A DNA stretch of 64,000 bases from Thauera aromatica_A (lineage in GTDB: Bacteria; Pseudomonadota; Gammaproteobacteria; Burkholderiales; Rhodocyclaceae). This document shows positions 48,776-57,618 of the stretch, piece by piece; the first letter of the stretch is position 1; each line of letters starts with the position of its first letter. The stretch lies in the NCBI RefSeq assembly GCF_023093595.1, contig NZ_JALLIK010000101.1, forward strand, positions 40,075 to 104,074. The letters run 5' to 3'. Position numbers and translations under genes: made by a program. The notes beneath the pieces are model-generated. The model did not search any database, was not told the origin of the DNA, and saw only the letters and a program-made list of their open reading frames with translations.

Positions 48776-48841
48776 GGATGGTCGTGGAAGTTGAATTGTG
48801 CGTCGCAGCAAATTACAGCCGCGGATTTCTGATAGACATTC

Positions 48842-48857
48842 CTGTTCGATGGATCAA
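48842..48857 (-). promoter_or_regulatory. Putative activator site (XylR/DmpR-type UAS), proximal
   Basis: Minus strand TTGATCCATCGAACAG agrees well with the XylR/DmpR site TTGATCAATTGATCAA. It lies about 67 bp upstream of the -24 element. A related TTG-N3-CATC-(C)-GAA sequence lies 64 bp upstream of the 59.5-kb sigma-54 promoter. Confidence 0.55.
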
Positions 48858-48900
48858 AAATACTGCTGTGCAGCATTTATGGTCTGTGGCCTGGGTTCAT

Positions 48901-48914
48901 GAAATCGTGAAAAC
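48901..48914. promoter_or_regulatory. Putative activator site, distal copy
   Basis: GAAATCGTGAAAAC, 126 bp upstream of the acsA -24 element. A nearly identical GAAATTCGTGAAAAAC lies 127 bp upstream of the DUF1302 promoter. The rest of the 309-bp intergenic region (48670-48978) shows only AT-rich DNA and a TGCTG-TG-CAGCA dyad near 48862-48873. Confidence 0.5.
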
Positions 48915-48978
48915 GGCTCTACGACTTTGTGGTTGAATTCATAAAAATGGAAATATGGCTCAGTGAAGGAGACATGCC

Positions 48979-50808
48979 GTGATCAAAAGCAAAGGCAGGG
49001 CCACGATTGGAGAACGAGACTCGGAATTCTCGGCGTCGCAGCTCGGCGACTATGCCAGCTCACGTGCTGACGCCCGGCCGTCGCTGTCGGATATTTCGGC
49101 CTGTCTGTCGTTTTCGCCTGATGACGGATATATCTGGCTCAATGATCAACGCATGATCTTGATGCATGGCAATGCATTCGGAGCACTGCGGCGCGAGCTG
49201 ATCGACAGTTTGGGAATGGAAAAGGCAAGAGGTTTGTTCACCCGCCTGGGCTATATCGCCGGAGCGCGCGATGCCCGCATGGAGCAGGCGCGCTGGCCCG
49301 ATGCCGATCTTTCCGCGCTGTACAAGGCCCGCCTGCATTCCTTTGAAGGCATGGTTAAAGTCGAGCCTGTCAGATTCAATTTCGACCAGAAGAACGGTCA
49401 GTTCGACGGTGAATACTTATGGCATCACTCGATCGAGGCGGACGAGCACATCGCCGCCTATGGCCTGGGAACTGCAGCGACCTGCTGGATGCTGACCGGT
49501 TATGCGATGGGGCACGGGAGCACCCTCCTCGGACACCTCGTGATCGCGCGTGAAGTCAGCTGCCGGTCGATGGGGGATTCTGCTTGCCGCCTGATCGCAA
49601 AATCGGCCGAGCTGTGGGACGACATCACCGAGGACATGCGGCGTCTCAATGCCGAAGACTTTGTCGGCTCGCCGACGGGCAGCCGTGCCTCCACCGTGGT
49701 GGCGCCGGTGACCGGGCTGAAAGACAGCGCGGGAATGCTTGCGCAGAATGCCCCCTATCACGCCGCAATGGTCGGTGCGTCGGCCGCTTTCAATGCAGCC
49801 TGCCATCAGCTCCGGCGCGTCGCCGGTACCGATGCCACCGTCCTGTTTACGGGGGAGTCCGGGGTCGGCAAGGAAGTGTTCGCCAACATGCTCCACCGTA
49901 TCAGCACGCGGGCTGAAAACCCCTTCGTCGCCGTCAACTGTGCGGCGATACCGGACACGCTGATCGAGTCCGAACTGTTCGGTGTCGAGCGTGGTGCCTA
50001 TACCGGAGCGGTTGCGTCGCGCCCCGGTCGCTTCGAGCGGGCCGATAACGGAACCTTGTTCCTGGATGAAATCGGGACATTGAGTCCGATCGCGCAGGGA
50101 AAGCTGCTACGAGCGCTGCAGGAAGGGGAAATCGAACGAGTCGGAGGCAGCCGGAGCACCCGGGTCGACGTAAGAGTGGTCGCTGCGACCAATGTCGATT
50201 TGCGGCAGGCGGTGCGCGATGGAAGTTTTCGCGAGGATCTGTTCTACCGATTGAACGTGTTCCCCATTCAACTTCCTCCGCTTCGCGCTCGCAAGGACGA
50301 CATTCCGCTGTTGATGAATCATTTCCTTAACTATTACTGCGACAAGTACCATCGAAGAGTGGTGGGCTTTACGCCCGCAGTCATCAGAGCCTTCCTCTCG
50401 TACGAATTCCCCGGAAACATAAGAGAACTGCAAAACCTGGTCGAGCGCGGCGTGATTTCTGCCGAGGATGACGGGGTGATCGATTTGCCGAACCTGTTCA
50501 CCAGTGGGGAAACCCTGCCGCCGGATGTCCTGTCGATTGCCATGGGGGCGGGAAAGGGCGTGCTCAGGAATGCGCAGACCGAAACTGGCGAAGCCCCTGA
50601 CACGTCATCCGGCCTGCTGCAGATGCTGCTGCAGACGCAAGGGGACGGAAAAAGCATTTCCCTGGAAGAAATAGAACGGACCCTGGTCGAGAACGCAGTA
50701 TCGGTTTCAAACGGAAATTACTCCGCTGCGGCACGGCTGCTTGGCATTACCCGGTCGCAACTGGCGTATCGATGCGAAAAATACAAGCTCGCCGGAGATG
50801 AAGGCTGA
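48979..50808 (+). CDS. etpR: Sigma-54-dependent activator of XylR/DmpR family (EtpR)
   Basis: 609-residue enhancer-binding protein. An N-terminal aromatic-sensing region (XylR_N and V4R, about 40-215, with YLWHHSIEADEHI and GDSACRLIAK) is followed by the AAA+ domain: Walker A GESGVGKE at 292-299, the sigma-54 contact loop GAYTGA at 339-344 (usually GAFTGA) and Walker B TLFLDE. The C-terminal Fis-type helix-turn-helix reads YSAAARLLGITRSQLAYRC. Start GTG 48979 has AAGGAG 7 nt upstream; an ATG at 48974 stops at once. Divergent from acsA; known EtpR responds to p-ethylphenol and p-hydroxyacetophenone. Confidence 0.9.
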   Translation: MIKSKGRATIGERDSEFSASQLGDYASSRADARPSLSDISACLSFSPDDGYIWLNDQRMILMHGNAFGALRRELIDSLGMEKARGLFTRLGYIAGARDARMEQARWPDADLSALYKARLHSFEGMVKVEPVRFNFDQKNGQFDGEYLWHHSIEADEHIAAYGLGTAATCWMLTGYAMGHGSTLLGHLVIAREVSCRSMGDSACRLIAKSAELWDDITEDMRRLNAEDFVGSPTGSRASTVVAPVTGLKDSAGMLAQNAPYHAAMVGASAAFNAACHQLRRVAGTDATVLFTGESGVGKEVFANMLHRISTRAENPFVAVNCAAIPDTLIESELFGVERGAYTGAVASRPGRFERADNGTLFLDEIGTLSPIAQGKLLRALQEGEIERVGGSRSTRVDVRVVAATNVDLRQAVRDGSFREDLFYRLNVFPIQLPPLRARKDDIPLLMNHFLNYYCDKYHRRVVGFTPAVIRAFLSYEFPGNIRELQNLVERGVISAEDDGVIDLPNLFTSGETLPPDVLSIAMGAGKGVLRNAQTETGEAPDTSSGLLQMLLQTQGDGKSISLEEIERTLVENAVSVSNGNYSAAARLLGITRSQLAYRCEKYKLAGDEG

Positions 50809-50829
50809 CATCCCGGCAGGCCGGGATGT
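50808..50829. terminator. Bidirectional hairpin between etpR and membrane protein gene
   Basis: ACATCCCGGC (50808-50817) pairs with GCCGGGATGT (50820-50829), in practice a 9-bp stem with a 4-nt loop. It begins at the etpR stop codon and lies 16 bp before the stop of the convergent gene. No T tract follows. Confidence 0.6.
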
Positions 50830-50845
50830 GGCTTCAGCGCAGAGC

Positions 50846-51928
50846 TCAATGGCTGTCGCCGTCGTTTTTGAGCGGCCAGAATGCGAATCCTTCTGCATAG
50901 GCGACGATGAGAGGGAAGGTTATCGACAGCATCGCCGTCGCTATCCACAAATCAAGATCATATGCTGGCGGACCTGCCTGGATATTGCCGAAGGCATTGA
51001 TGGAGACGAAACGATAAAGTCCGTAGGTGAGCAGCGCCAATAGCGCAGAGCCGACAATGAGCGCGCATCCCTTCGCCGGTTGTGCCAGCTTTTGAAACGG
51101 GGCAGTCTGGAACAGGGTCAGAAGAATGAACGTGCCGAATATGAAGGAGACTGGAATCCGGACGAGGTAATCCACCGTGTCCATGCCCGACAGGCCGACT
51201 CCTGCCGCCCAGACGACTCCGGCAACGGAGAGTACGATCGCCGTCGCAATCAGGCCGAAATAAGGCTGAGCGCTGAATGCGGGTTTCCTGCTCACGATGG
51301 CCGCAATCGGCCAGAACTCGAGCAGGACGAGCCCCATGATCACCGCAACAGTCGTGATGGCGTATGAGAGGATGTTCCAGGCGGGGAACGCACCTCGAGG
51401 GTCGAGATGTTCATGGTAGAAGGGCGCCCCCTTCATCGCTCCAAAATCGAATCCAGACTGGAAAACGACCCAGGCGGAAAGATAGGAAAGCATCAGCGTT
51501 CCGAGTCCGAGCGCGGCGGGGTGCGATGAAATCGCCGAAGATGGCCAGCACTGGAATACTGCGACCAGCCAGAAAGTCGCAACGATGCTCAGGATTATGT
51601 ACATGTTCAGGAACGGGGTGGGAGGCGTGATGCCCCCGCCGACCAGCACCAGGGTTGCCGGGGCGATCACGCTTCCGGCCGCAACCAGGAGGCCGAGAAT
51701 GGCTATCCCCCGCGCAGGTTGCCCCAGCCGGGCAAGCACGCCGGGATAGCGGTTGTTCCAGACGAGCCCGATGATGATTTGCGTCGGCACGATGCTCATC
51801 GCAAGAAAGGCCACCCATGAGCCGAAGAAACGAGGCTCGAAGCCGATGCTTATTACCAGCGACAATCCGATTGTAATTGCGGCGCCAATCGATCCTGCAA
51901 CGGGCTGCTTCATGGCATTGTCAGACAT
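50846..51928 (-). CDS. Multi-pass membrane protein of unknown function
   Basis: 360-residue protein with about ten hydrophobic segments (for example AAITIGLSLVISIGF, ILGLLVAAGSVIAPATLVLV and YFGLIATAIVLSVAGVVWAA). No transporter or enzyme signature is recognised. ATG 51928 has GAGGAT upstream. GC content and codon use look lower than in the surrounding housekeeping genes, as in etpR next to it, which hints at shared acquisition. It lies between the regulator and the export operon, so a role in uptake or sensing of alkylphenols is possible but unproven. Confidence 0.75.
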   Translation of the reverse strand: MSDNAMKQPVAGSIGAAITIGLSLVISIGFEPRFFGSWVAFLAMSIVPTQIIIGLVWNNRYPGVLARLGQPARGIAILGLLVAAGSVIAPATLVLVGGGITPPTPFLNMYIILSIVATFWLVAVFQCWPSSAISSHPAALGLGTLMLSYLSAWVVFQSGFDFGAMKGAPFYHEHLDPRGAFPAWNILSYAITTVAVIMGLVLLEFWPIAAIVSRKPAFSAQPYFGLIATAIVLSVAGVVWAAGVGLSGMDTVDYLVRIPVSFIFGTFILLTLFQTAPFQKLAQPAKGCALIVGSALLALLTYGLYRFVSINAFGNIQAGPPAYDLDLWIATAMLSITFPLIVAYAEGFAFWPLKNDGDSH

Positions 51929-52049
51929 GGGCTCTATCCTCGTCAGATTGCATTCGTGCGCAAGCGAGAAACCCGGACTTCGTCTCGCAACGGAAAGGGC
52001 GTGTTCACACCCCCGATCCAGGGAATGACCGCGTACCGATGGCGATTCT

Positions 52050-52520
52050 TCACGTCGTCATGTCGCTTCCTCGGGAAGGCGCAGCCTTTGCGACAAGGAC
52101 CGGCAGCGGCGAGTGGGTGAGCACTTTCTGGGTCTGTGACCCGAGCACCAGCGCCTTGAGTCCGCGGCGGCCGTGGGACGCCATGTAGATCAGGTCGCAG
52201 CCCTTTTCCCCGGCGACCTCGATGATCTGCACATACGCCTCCGAGCCGACGCGCACGACCGCGTCGCACTCGAGCCCGGCCGCTTTTGCCGCCGCGATCG
52301 CTTTGGACAGGATGGCGGCGGCTTCACGTTTGATCTCGTTCTCGAAGGTTTCGGGAGACAGGGTGCGCATCAGCGCCCCTTCCTGGGTGGCGCCGTAGTC
52401 TTCGGCCATCGTGAAGAAGGTGATGCGGGCGCCGAGGGCGCGGGCGAATTCGACGGCCTGGGCGAGCAGGGCGCCGGCCAGCTCCGAGCCGTCGAGCGGC
52501 ACGAGGATGTGACGATACAT
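52050..52520 (-). CDS. Universal stress protein (UspA family)
   Basis: 156-residue UspA-fold protein: RHILVPLDGSELAGALLAQA at the start and DLIYMASHGRRGLKALVLGS with the GxxG-type nucleotide loop and SPLPVLVA at the end. ATP-binding Usp proteins respond to membrane or solvent stress. It is the last gene of the export operon, 18 bp after the RND gene. Confidence 0.88.
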   Translation of the reverse strand: MYRHILVPLDGSELAGALLAQAVEFARALGARITFFTMAEDYGATQEGALMRTLSPETFENEIKREAAAILSKAIAAAKAAGLECDAVVRVGSEAYVQIIEVAGEKGCDLIYMASHGRRGLKALVLGSQTQKVLTHSPLPVLVAKAAPSRGSDMTT

Positions 52521-52538
52521 TGCATTTCTCCCTTGTCT

Positions 52539-54935
52539 TCAGCCCCGCGCGACCTGTTTCGGCCGCAGCAGGAAATGCCCGAGCGCGGGCAGCAGGATCA
52601 GTGCGCCGAGCATGTTCCAGATGAACATGAAGGCGAGCAGGGTCCCCATGTCGGCCTGGAACTTGATCGGCGAGAACGCCCACGTTGCGACGGCGATGCC
52701 GAGCGTGATGCCGGTGAGCACCACCACCTTGCCGGTGAAGGTGAGCGCCTTGTAATAGGCGTCCGACAGGCTCATGCCTTCCTTGAGCCGGGCCAGGGTG
52801 ACCGTCATCACGTAGAGCGCGTAATCAACGCCGACCCCGACCCCGAGCGCGATCACCGGCAAGGTGGCGACCTTGACCCCGATGTCGAGCCACACCATCA
52901 GCGCTTCGCACAGCATCGAGGTGATCGTCAGCGGCACCACCGCACACACCACCGCCCGCCACGAGCGGAAGGCGATGAACGCGAGCACGATCACCGCCGC
53001 ATAGACCAGGAACAGCATCTGCACGTTGGCCTTCCTCACCACGATGTTGGTCGCGGCCTCGATGCCGGCGTTGCCCGCCGCGTTCAGAAAGCGCACCTCC
53101 TCGGTGCCGTGGCGCGCGGCGAAGGCTTCGACCACATCGACCACGCTTTTGAGCGTGTCGGCCTTGTGGTCCTTCAGGTAGGCATAGACGGTGAGCAGGT
53201 CGCAGTTCTGGTTGAACATCTCGCGTGGGGCGCGGGTGATGATCGCGTTCAACATGTCCTGCGAGCGCGGGATCTCGAACCACTTCAGGCTGCCCTCGTT
53301 CATGCCCGCGTTGGCCACCTTGGCCAGCCCGGCCAGCGAGCTGGTCGTCTCCACCCCGGGCAGCTGCTGCAGCTCGCGCTCGAGCGCATCGACCGCCATC
53401 AGCGTGTCGTACTGGCCGCAGGCGTATTGCGGCGTGCGCACCATGACGATGTACACGTCGCTGCTCGCGGCGTAGTTGGCGGTCATGAAGGCGTTGTCGC
53501 GGTTGTAGCGCGAGTCCGGGCGCAGCTCGGGCGCGCCCGGGTCGATGTCGCCGATCTTGAGCTGAAAGCTCACCGCGAGCCCCACCGCGCCCATCGCCAG
53601 CCCGGCCAGCACCGCGATGGAGGCCCACTTGCGCTGGGTGAACAGATCGAGGAAGGCCCAGAACGGGTGCTTGTCATGCGTCCCGCCAGCCTCCATGAGC
53701 TCGGCCTTCAGGCTGCGCTGGGCCGCCACCGGGCTCACCCCGGTGTACGAGAGCAGGATCGGCAGCAGCACGAGGTTGGTGAAGATCAGCACCGCCACCC
53801 CGATGCTGGCAGTGATCGCCAGATCCTGGATGACCTGGATGTCGATCACCATCAGCACCGCGAAGCCCACCGCGTTGGCCAAGAGCGCGGTCATCCCGGC
53901 CAGGAACAGGCGGCGGAAGGTGTAGCGCGCCGCCACCAGCTTGTGCGTGCCGCGCCCGATGTCCTGCATGATGCCGTTCATCTTCTGCGCGCCGTGGCTC
54001 ATGCCGATGGCGAAGACGAGAAAGGGCACCAGCACCGAGTAGGGGTCGAGCTCGTAGCCGAGCGTGGGCAACAGGCCCAGCAGCCACACCACGGCCACCA
54101 CCGAGCACGCCACCACCAGGAGCGTGCTGCGCAGGCAGCGGGTGTACCAGTAGAGCACCGCGGTGCAGATGACGATCGCCATGGCGAAGAACACCATCAC
54201 CTGCAGCAGGCCCTCGATCAGATCGCCCACCACCTTGGCGAAGCCGGTGACGTGGATCTTGATCGTGTCCGACTCGTATTTCGCCCGCAGCGCCTCGATG
54301 CGCTCGGAGAGCGCGTGGTAGTCGATGCGCTCGCCGGTCTCGGCGATTCTGTCCTGCAGCGGCACGAGCAGGATGCTCGACTGATAGTTGGCCGCCACGA
54401 GCTGGCCGATCTCGCCCGAGCGCTCGACATTGACCCGCACCTGCTCGATCGATGCGGGCGAGCCGTCGTAGTCGTCCGGGATCACCGGGCCGCCGTCGAG
54501 CCCTTCTTCGGTGACGCCGGTCCAGCGCACCGCGGGCGCCCACAGCGATTTCATGTAGGGGCGGTCGACGCCGGGCAGCAGGAAGAGCTCGTCGCTCATC
54601 TTGCGCACGGTGTCCAGGTACTCTTCGTCGAAGATGTCCCCTTCGCTCACTGCCACGGCGATGCGCAGGCTGTTGCCCATGCCCGCGAGCTGGCTGCGGT
54701 TGTCGAGGAAATTGACGACGTACGGGTGGCTGGTCGGGATCATCTTGTCGAACGCGGCGTTCAACTTCAGTCCGAGCGCCTGGTAGCCGAGCACCAGCGT
54801 GGCCAGCAGGCACAGCAGGACGATCAGCAGGCGGTTGTTGAACAGCACGCGTTCGGCCAGCGAGCCCGAACGTGCATCGAAGTCGGCCAGGTCGGCGATC
54901 ACCGCTTCGGCCGGAAGGGAATGTGCGACAGCCAT
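52539..54935 (-). CDS. MMPL/RND-family transporter
   Basis: 798-residue inner-membrane protein with the two-fold RND/MMPL plan: one N-terminal membrane segment (LLIVLLCLLATLVLGYQALG), a periplasmic loop of about 200 residues, five segments (from LLQVMVFFAMAIVICTAVLY), then the same again, ending LLAFMFIWNMLGALILLPAL. It contains SIGVAVLIFTNLVLLPILL and VIALGVGVGVDYALYVM as conserved blocks. Such proteins move hydrophobic compounds with proton energy. It overlaps the YCF48-like gene stop by 1 nt. Confidence 0.88.
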   Translation of the reverse strand: MAVAHSLPAEAVIADLADFDARSGSLAERVLFNNRLLIVLLCLLATLVLGYQALGLKLNAAFDKMIPTSHPYVVNFLDNRSQLAGMGNSLRIAVAVSEGDIFDEEYLDTVRKMSDELFLLPGVDRPYMKSLWAPAVRWTGVTEEGLDGGPVIPDDYDGSPASIEQVRVNVERSGEIGQLVAANYQSSILLVPLQDRIAETGERIDYHALSERIEALRAKYESDTIKIHVTGFAKVVGDLIEGLLQVMVFFAMAIVICTAVLYWYTRCLRSTLLVVACSVVAVVWLLGLLPTLGYELDPYSVLVPFLVFAIGMSHGAQKMNGIMQDIGRGTHKLVAARYTFRRLFLAGMTALLANAVGFAVLMVIDIQVIQDLAITASIGVAVLIFTNLVLLPILLSYTGVSPVAAQRSLKAELMEAGGTHDKHPFWAFLDLFTQRKWASIAVLAGLAMGAVGLAVSFQLKIGDIDPGAPELRPDSRYNRDNAFMTANYAASSDVYIVMVRTPQYACGQYDTLMAVDALERELQQLPGVETTSSLAGLAKVANAGMNEGSLKWFEIPRSQDMLNAIITRAPREMFNQNCDLLTVYAYLKDHKADTLKSVVDVVEAFAARHGTEEVRFLNAAGNAGIEAATNIVVRKANVQMLFLVYAAVIVLAFIAFRSWRAVVCAVVPLTITSMLCEALMVWLDIGVKVATLPVIALGVGVGVDYALYVMTVTLARLKEGMSLSDAYYKALTFTGKVVVLTGITLGIAVATWAFSPIKFQADMGTLLAFMFIWNMLGALILLPALGHFLLRPKQVARG

Positions 54936-56065
54936 TATTTGCGTTCCGTAACGACGAGTTGAGCTGCATCGACGCGGTTCAGGCCGCGGGCGCCGGACAG
55001 CACCAGGGCGCCGTCCTCGATCTGCACCAGGGCGGTGACCGCGTTGGGGGCCGTGGCCTCGAGCGCGTGAAAGCTGCGCCCCGCATCGTCGCTGCGCAGC
55101 AGGCGCCCGCTCTCGTCGGCGAGCACGACGCTGCCGTCGGTCAGGCGCACGCCGCTGGTGAGGGTGATTTCCTGGTCGAGGGCGATCTGCGCCCAGTTCG
55201 CGCCTCCGTCCGCGCTGCGCCAGACGTTGCCCCGCAGGCCGTAGGCCAGCAGCGTGTCCGCCCCGAGCGCGAGGGCGCCGAAGAAGGTGCCCGGGTAGGG
55301 CGTGCGCACTTCGGCAAACGACGCCCCGCCATCGTCCGAGCGAAACAGCGCGCCCTGCTCGCCGGCGATGAGCAGGCGGGCACCGTCGGCGCGGACCTGA
55401 TAAAGGTGCTTGCCGCGCGGATTGGGCAGGCGCGCGATGAAGGCCTGCCAGGACTGGCCGCCGTCCTCGGTGGCAAGCGCCAGGCCGTAGGCGCCGACCG
55501 CCCAGCCGCGGCGCGCGTCGGTGAAATGCACGCTCAAGAGCGGCTTGTCCGGGCCGTCCTCGACCATCGACTGGGCGTCGCGCAGGCGTCGCTCGGCCCC
55601 GTCCGCGCCCGCCGCTTCGAGCGCGCGGGCTTCTTCGAGCGCGGCCTGCGCGCCCTGGCGGCCGTCGAGCTGGCGCACCCAGGTTTCGCCCCCGTCGCGC
55701 GAATGGAGCACGATGCCGCTGTGGCCGACCGCCCAGCCCAGCTGGCCGTCGACGAAGCAGACGTCGGTGAGCGCCACGCTCGCGGGCACCGCGCGCGCCT
55801 GGCGCCAGCTCGCTCCGCCGTCGTCCGACAGCAGCACGGTGCCGCGCGCGCCCACCGACACCAGCCGATCGCCCGCCCGGGTCACCGCCAGCTGGACCGT
55901 GCTGGTGGCGCGCACATCGGCACGGGCCGGCAGCTCCAGCAGGTCCGGCACCGGCTGGCCGGTCGTCGCCGGCGCGGCCGCAGCCGTCGCAGCGGTCGCC
56001 AGCGGGCAGATCAAGCTCAAAAGGGTGGCCGCCACCAGGGGCCGCAGCGCAATGTTCAGAACCAT
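54935..56065 (-). CDS. YCF48-like beta-propeller protein (BNR/Asp-box repeats)
   Basis: 376-residue exported protein. Signal peptide MVLNIALRPLVAATLLSL with cleavage after LATA. At least six Asp-box repeats are seen: LSDDGGASW, HSRDGGETW, ATEDGGQSW, RSDDGGASF, RSADGGANW and RSDDAGRSF, giving a beta-propeller. Relatives of plant/cyanobacterial YCF48 are often found beside MMPL transporters and DUF1302/DUF1329 genes in degraders of hydrophobic compounds, probably as periplasmic assembly or adaptor factors. ATG 56065 is preferred over ATG 56080. Confidence 0.82.
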   Translation of the reverse strand: MVLNIALRPLVAATLLSLICPLATAATAAAAPATTGQPVPDLLELPARADVRATSTVQLAVTRAGDRLVSVGARGTVLLSDDGGASWRQARAVPASVALTDVCFVDGQLGWAVGHSGIVLHSRDGGETWVRQLDGRQGAQAALEEARALEAAGADGAERRLRDAQSMVEDGPDKPLLSVHFTDARRGWAVGAYGLALATEDGGQSWQAFIARLPNPRGKHLYQVRADGARLLIAGEQGALFRSDDGGASFAEVRTPYPGTFFGALALGADTLLAYGLRGNVWRSADGGANWAQIALDQEITLTSGVRLTDGSVVLADESGRLLRSDDAGRSFHALEATAPNAVTALVQIEDGALVLSGARGLNRVDAAQLVVTERK

Positions 56066-56225
56066 GTGGCCTACTCTCATTCGCGCGCCGTCGCGCAGCA
56101 GCCGACCCCGCGGGTCGGTGCCGTGGACGGAACGTCGTTCAACAACAAAAAACCGGGTCTGGAAAACGGAGGGCCTGCCCGCAGCCCGGCAGCCCCTCCG
56201 GCGGCGCTCCCGCCGCCGGGCGAGA

Positions 56226-57590
56226 TCAGCGTGCTGCGTCGGCGGCGACGGCATCCCCGGTGAAGAAGGTCTCGGGCTTGCGCGGCACGACACGGTAGGT
56301 TTCGTCGTTCAACCCCTGCACCGTGCTCATCGTGCCGGCCTGCAGGTTGAACACCGTCACCTGCTTGACCAGGAGCGCCGGAACGGCGGGCACGAAGAAG
56401 TTGGGCATCTGCGAAGTGCGCCACAGCTTGCCTTCTGCGTCGTAGCCATCCATCAGCACCATCAGCCCGGTGTCCTCGTCGAAGTAATACTTGCGCTTGG
56501 GCACCGCGTGGCGCTTGCCCGACACCACCGTGGCTTCGACTTCCCACACCCGATGCAACTCCCAGCGCACCTTGGCGGAATTCAGGTGGAACTTGTCGTA
56601 GGCGTCCGCAACCTTGGCAGTGACCAGTTCATTGTTGTTGTAGGGAATGTACATTTCCCGCTTGCCGACGAGCTTCCATTCGTAGCGGTCGGGGTGACCC
56701 CAGAAACCTTGCACCTCGTCGAAATAGTTCGCACCCGATGCAACGAAGTCCGGCGTGTCGTAGCCGACCGTTGGTGCGCGGCGCACGCGCCGCTGGCCGA
56801 CCAGGTATTGCCAGGCCTGACGCGGGCTCCTGGAATCGATCCTGTCGCGAATGACCAGCGACTCGCCCACTTTGAAAGACGGGGCGGTAGTACTGAAACG
56901 CTGAATCGAATATTCGCCGTTTCCATCCTTCGCCCACGTCTCCCACGCTCCCTCTTTGTAATGGTAAGGGTGCTGCCAGAAGTTGTCGTTGCGAGTGGCC
57001 AGCGTATGACTGCCATCGGTTGAACCGAGAATGTTCTTGAAACCGAACTCAATCGATTCGGGTTCAACCCGCAAAAGGTAATTCCAGACGACCTCCACGC
57101 CGGTCTGCGGGATCGGGAACGGCAAACCGCCGAAACAGCCCTCGATCGAATTACCACCTTCGATCGTCTTGCAGTTGGTCGCATTCTTGAACGTGTTTGC
57201 GGCCACGTGCTCCGGCACCGTCGCCGTGCGATGGGTCGGATAAACGTCGACACGGAACGTATCCGGGTATTTCTTCAGCAGCGCCTGCGTGCCTTCGGAA
57301 AGCTTGTCCGCATGCTGGGCCATGTTCGCCGCGGTGATCTGCAGGACCGGCTTCTCGTTCGGGAAAAGGCTCACCGGGATGTCGCCCACTTTCGGCCCCG
57401 CGACCGGGCCGGTCTGGCCCCCGGTCCACGCCGGAATCGTCCCGTCCTTGTTGCCGGCTTTTTCGCCGCCGAGCGGCGTCAGCCAGGTTTTGAGCTTGGC
57501 CGCTTCGTCCGCGCTCACCGCGGCCATCGTGCTCTGCATGCCGGCGCTCAGCGCCAGGATGGAGACACACAGCAAGGTCTTTTTCAGCAT
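56226..57590 (-). CDS. DUF1329 outer-membrane-associated protein
   Basis: 454-residue exported protein: signal peptide MLKKTLLCVSILALSAGMQS, then AAKLKTWLTPLGGEKAGNKDG typical of DUF1329, and repeated aromatic-rich segments (GFWGHPDRYEWKLVGKREMY, KRKYYFDEDTGLMVLMDGYD) of a LolA-like fold. It is nearly always found with DUF1302. ATG 57590 has GGAG 7-10 nt upstream. A 160-bp gap leads to the YCF48 gene. Confidence 0.88.
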   Translation of the reverse strand: MLKKTLLCVSILALSAGMQSTMAAVSADEAAKLKTWLTPLGGEKAGNKDGTIPAWTGGQTGPVAGPKVGDIPVSLFPNEKPVLQITAANMAQHADKLSEGTQALLKKYPDTFRVDVYPTHRTATVPEHVAANTFKNATNCKTIEGGNSIEGCFGGLPFPIPQTGVEVVWNYLLRVEPESIEFGFKNILGSTDGSHTLATRNDNFWQHPYHYKEGAWETWAKDGNGEYSIQRFSTTAPSFKVGESLVIRDRIDSRSPRQAWQYLVGQRRVRRAPTVGYDTPDFVASGANYFDEVQGFWGHPDRYEWKLVGKREMYIPYNNNELVTAKVADAYDKFHLNSAKVRWELHRVWEVEATVVSGKRHAVPKRKYYFDEDTGLMVLMDGYDAEGKLWRTSQMPNFFVPAVPALLVKQVTVFNLQAGTMSTVQGLNDETYRVVPRKPETFFTGDAVAADAAR

Positions 57591-57618
57591 CTTGATCTCC
57601 TCGGTCGTTTTATAAGAA

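Noticed and set aside
51963..51985. Weak -24/-12-like sequence upstream of the 360-residue membrane protein
   Set aside because: TTGC is present but the -24 half lacks the GGCA core, so it is not called.
52173..54962. Very long open frame on the plus strand opposite the MMPL gene, rich in His/Asp/Arg
   Set aside because: Antisense shadow of a GC-rich coding region; no ribosome site or domain, while the minus strand encodes a clear transporter.
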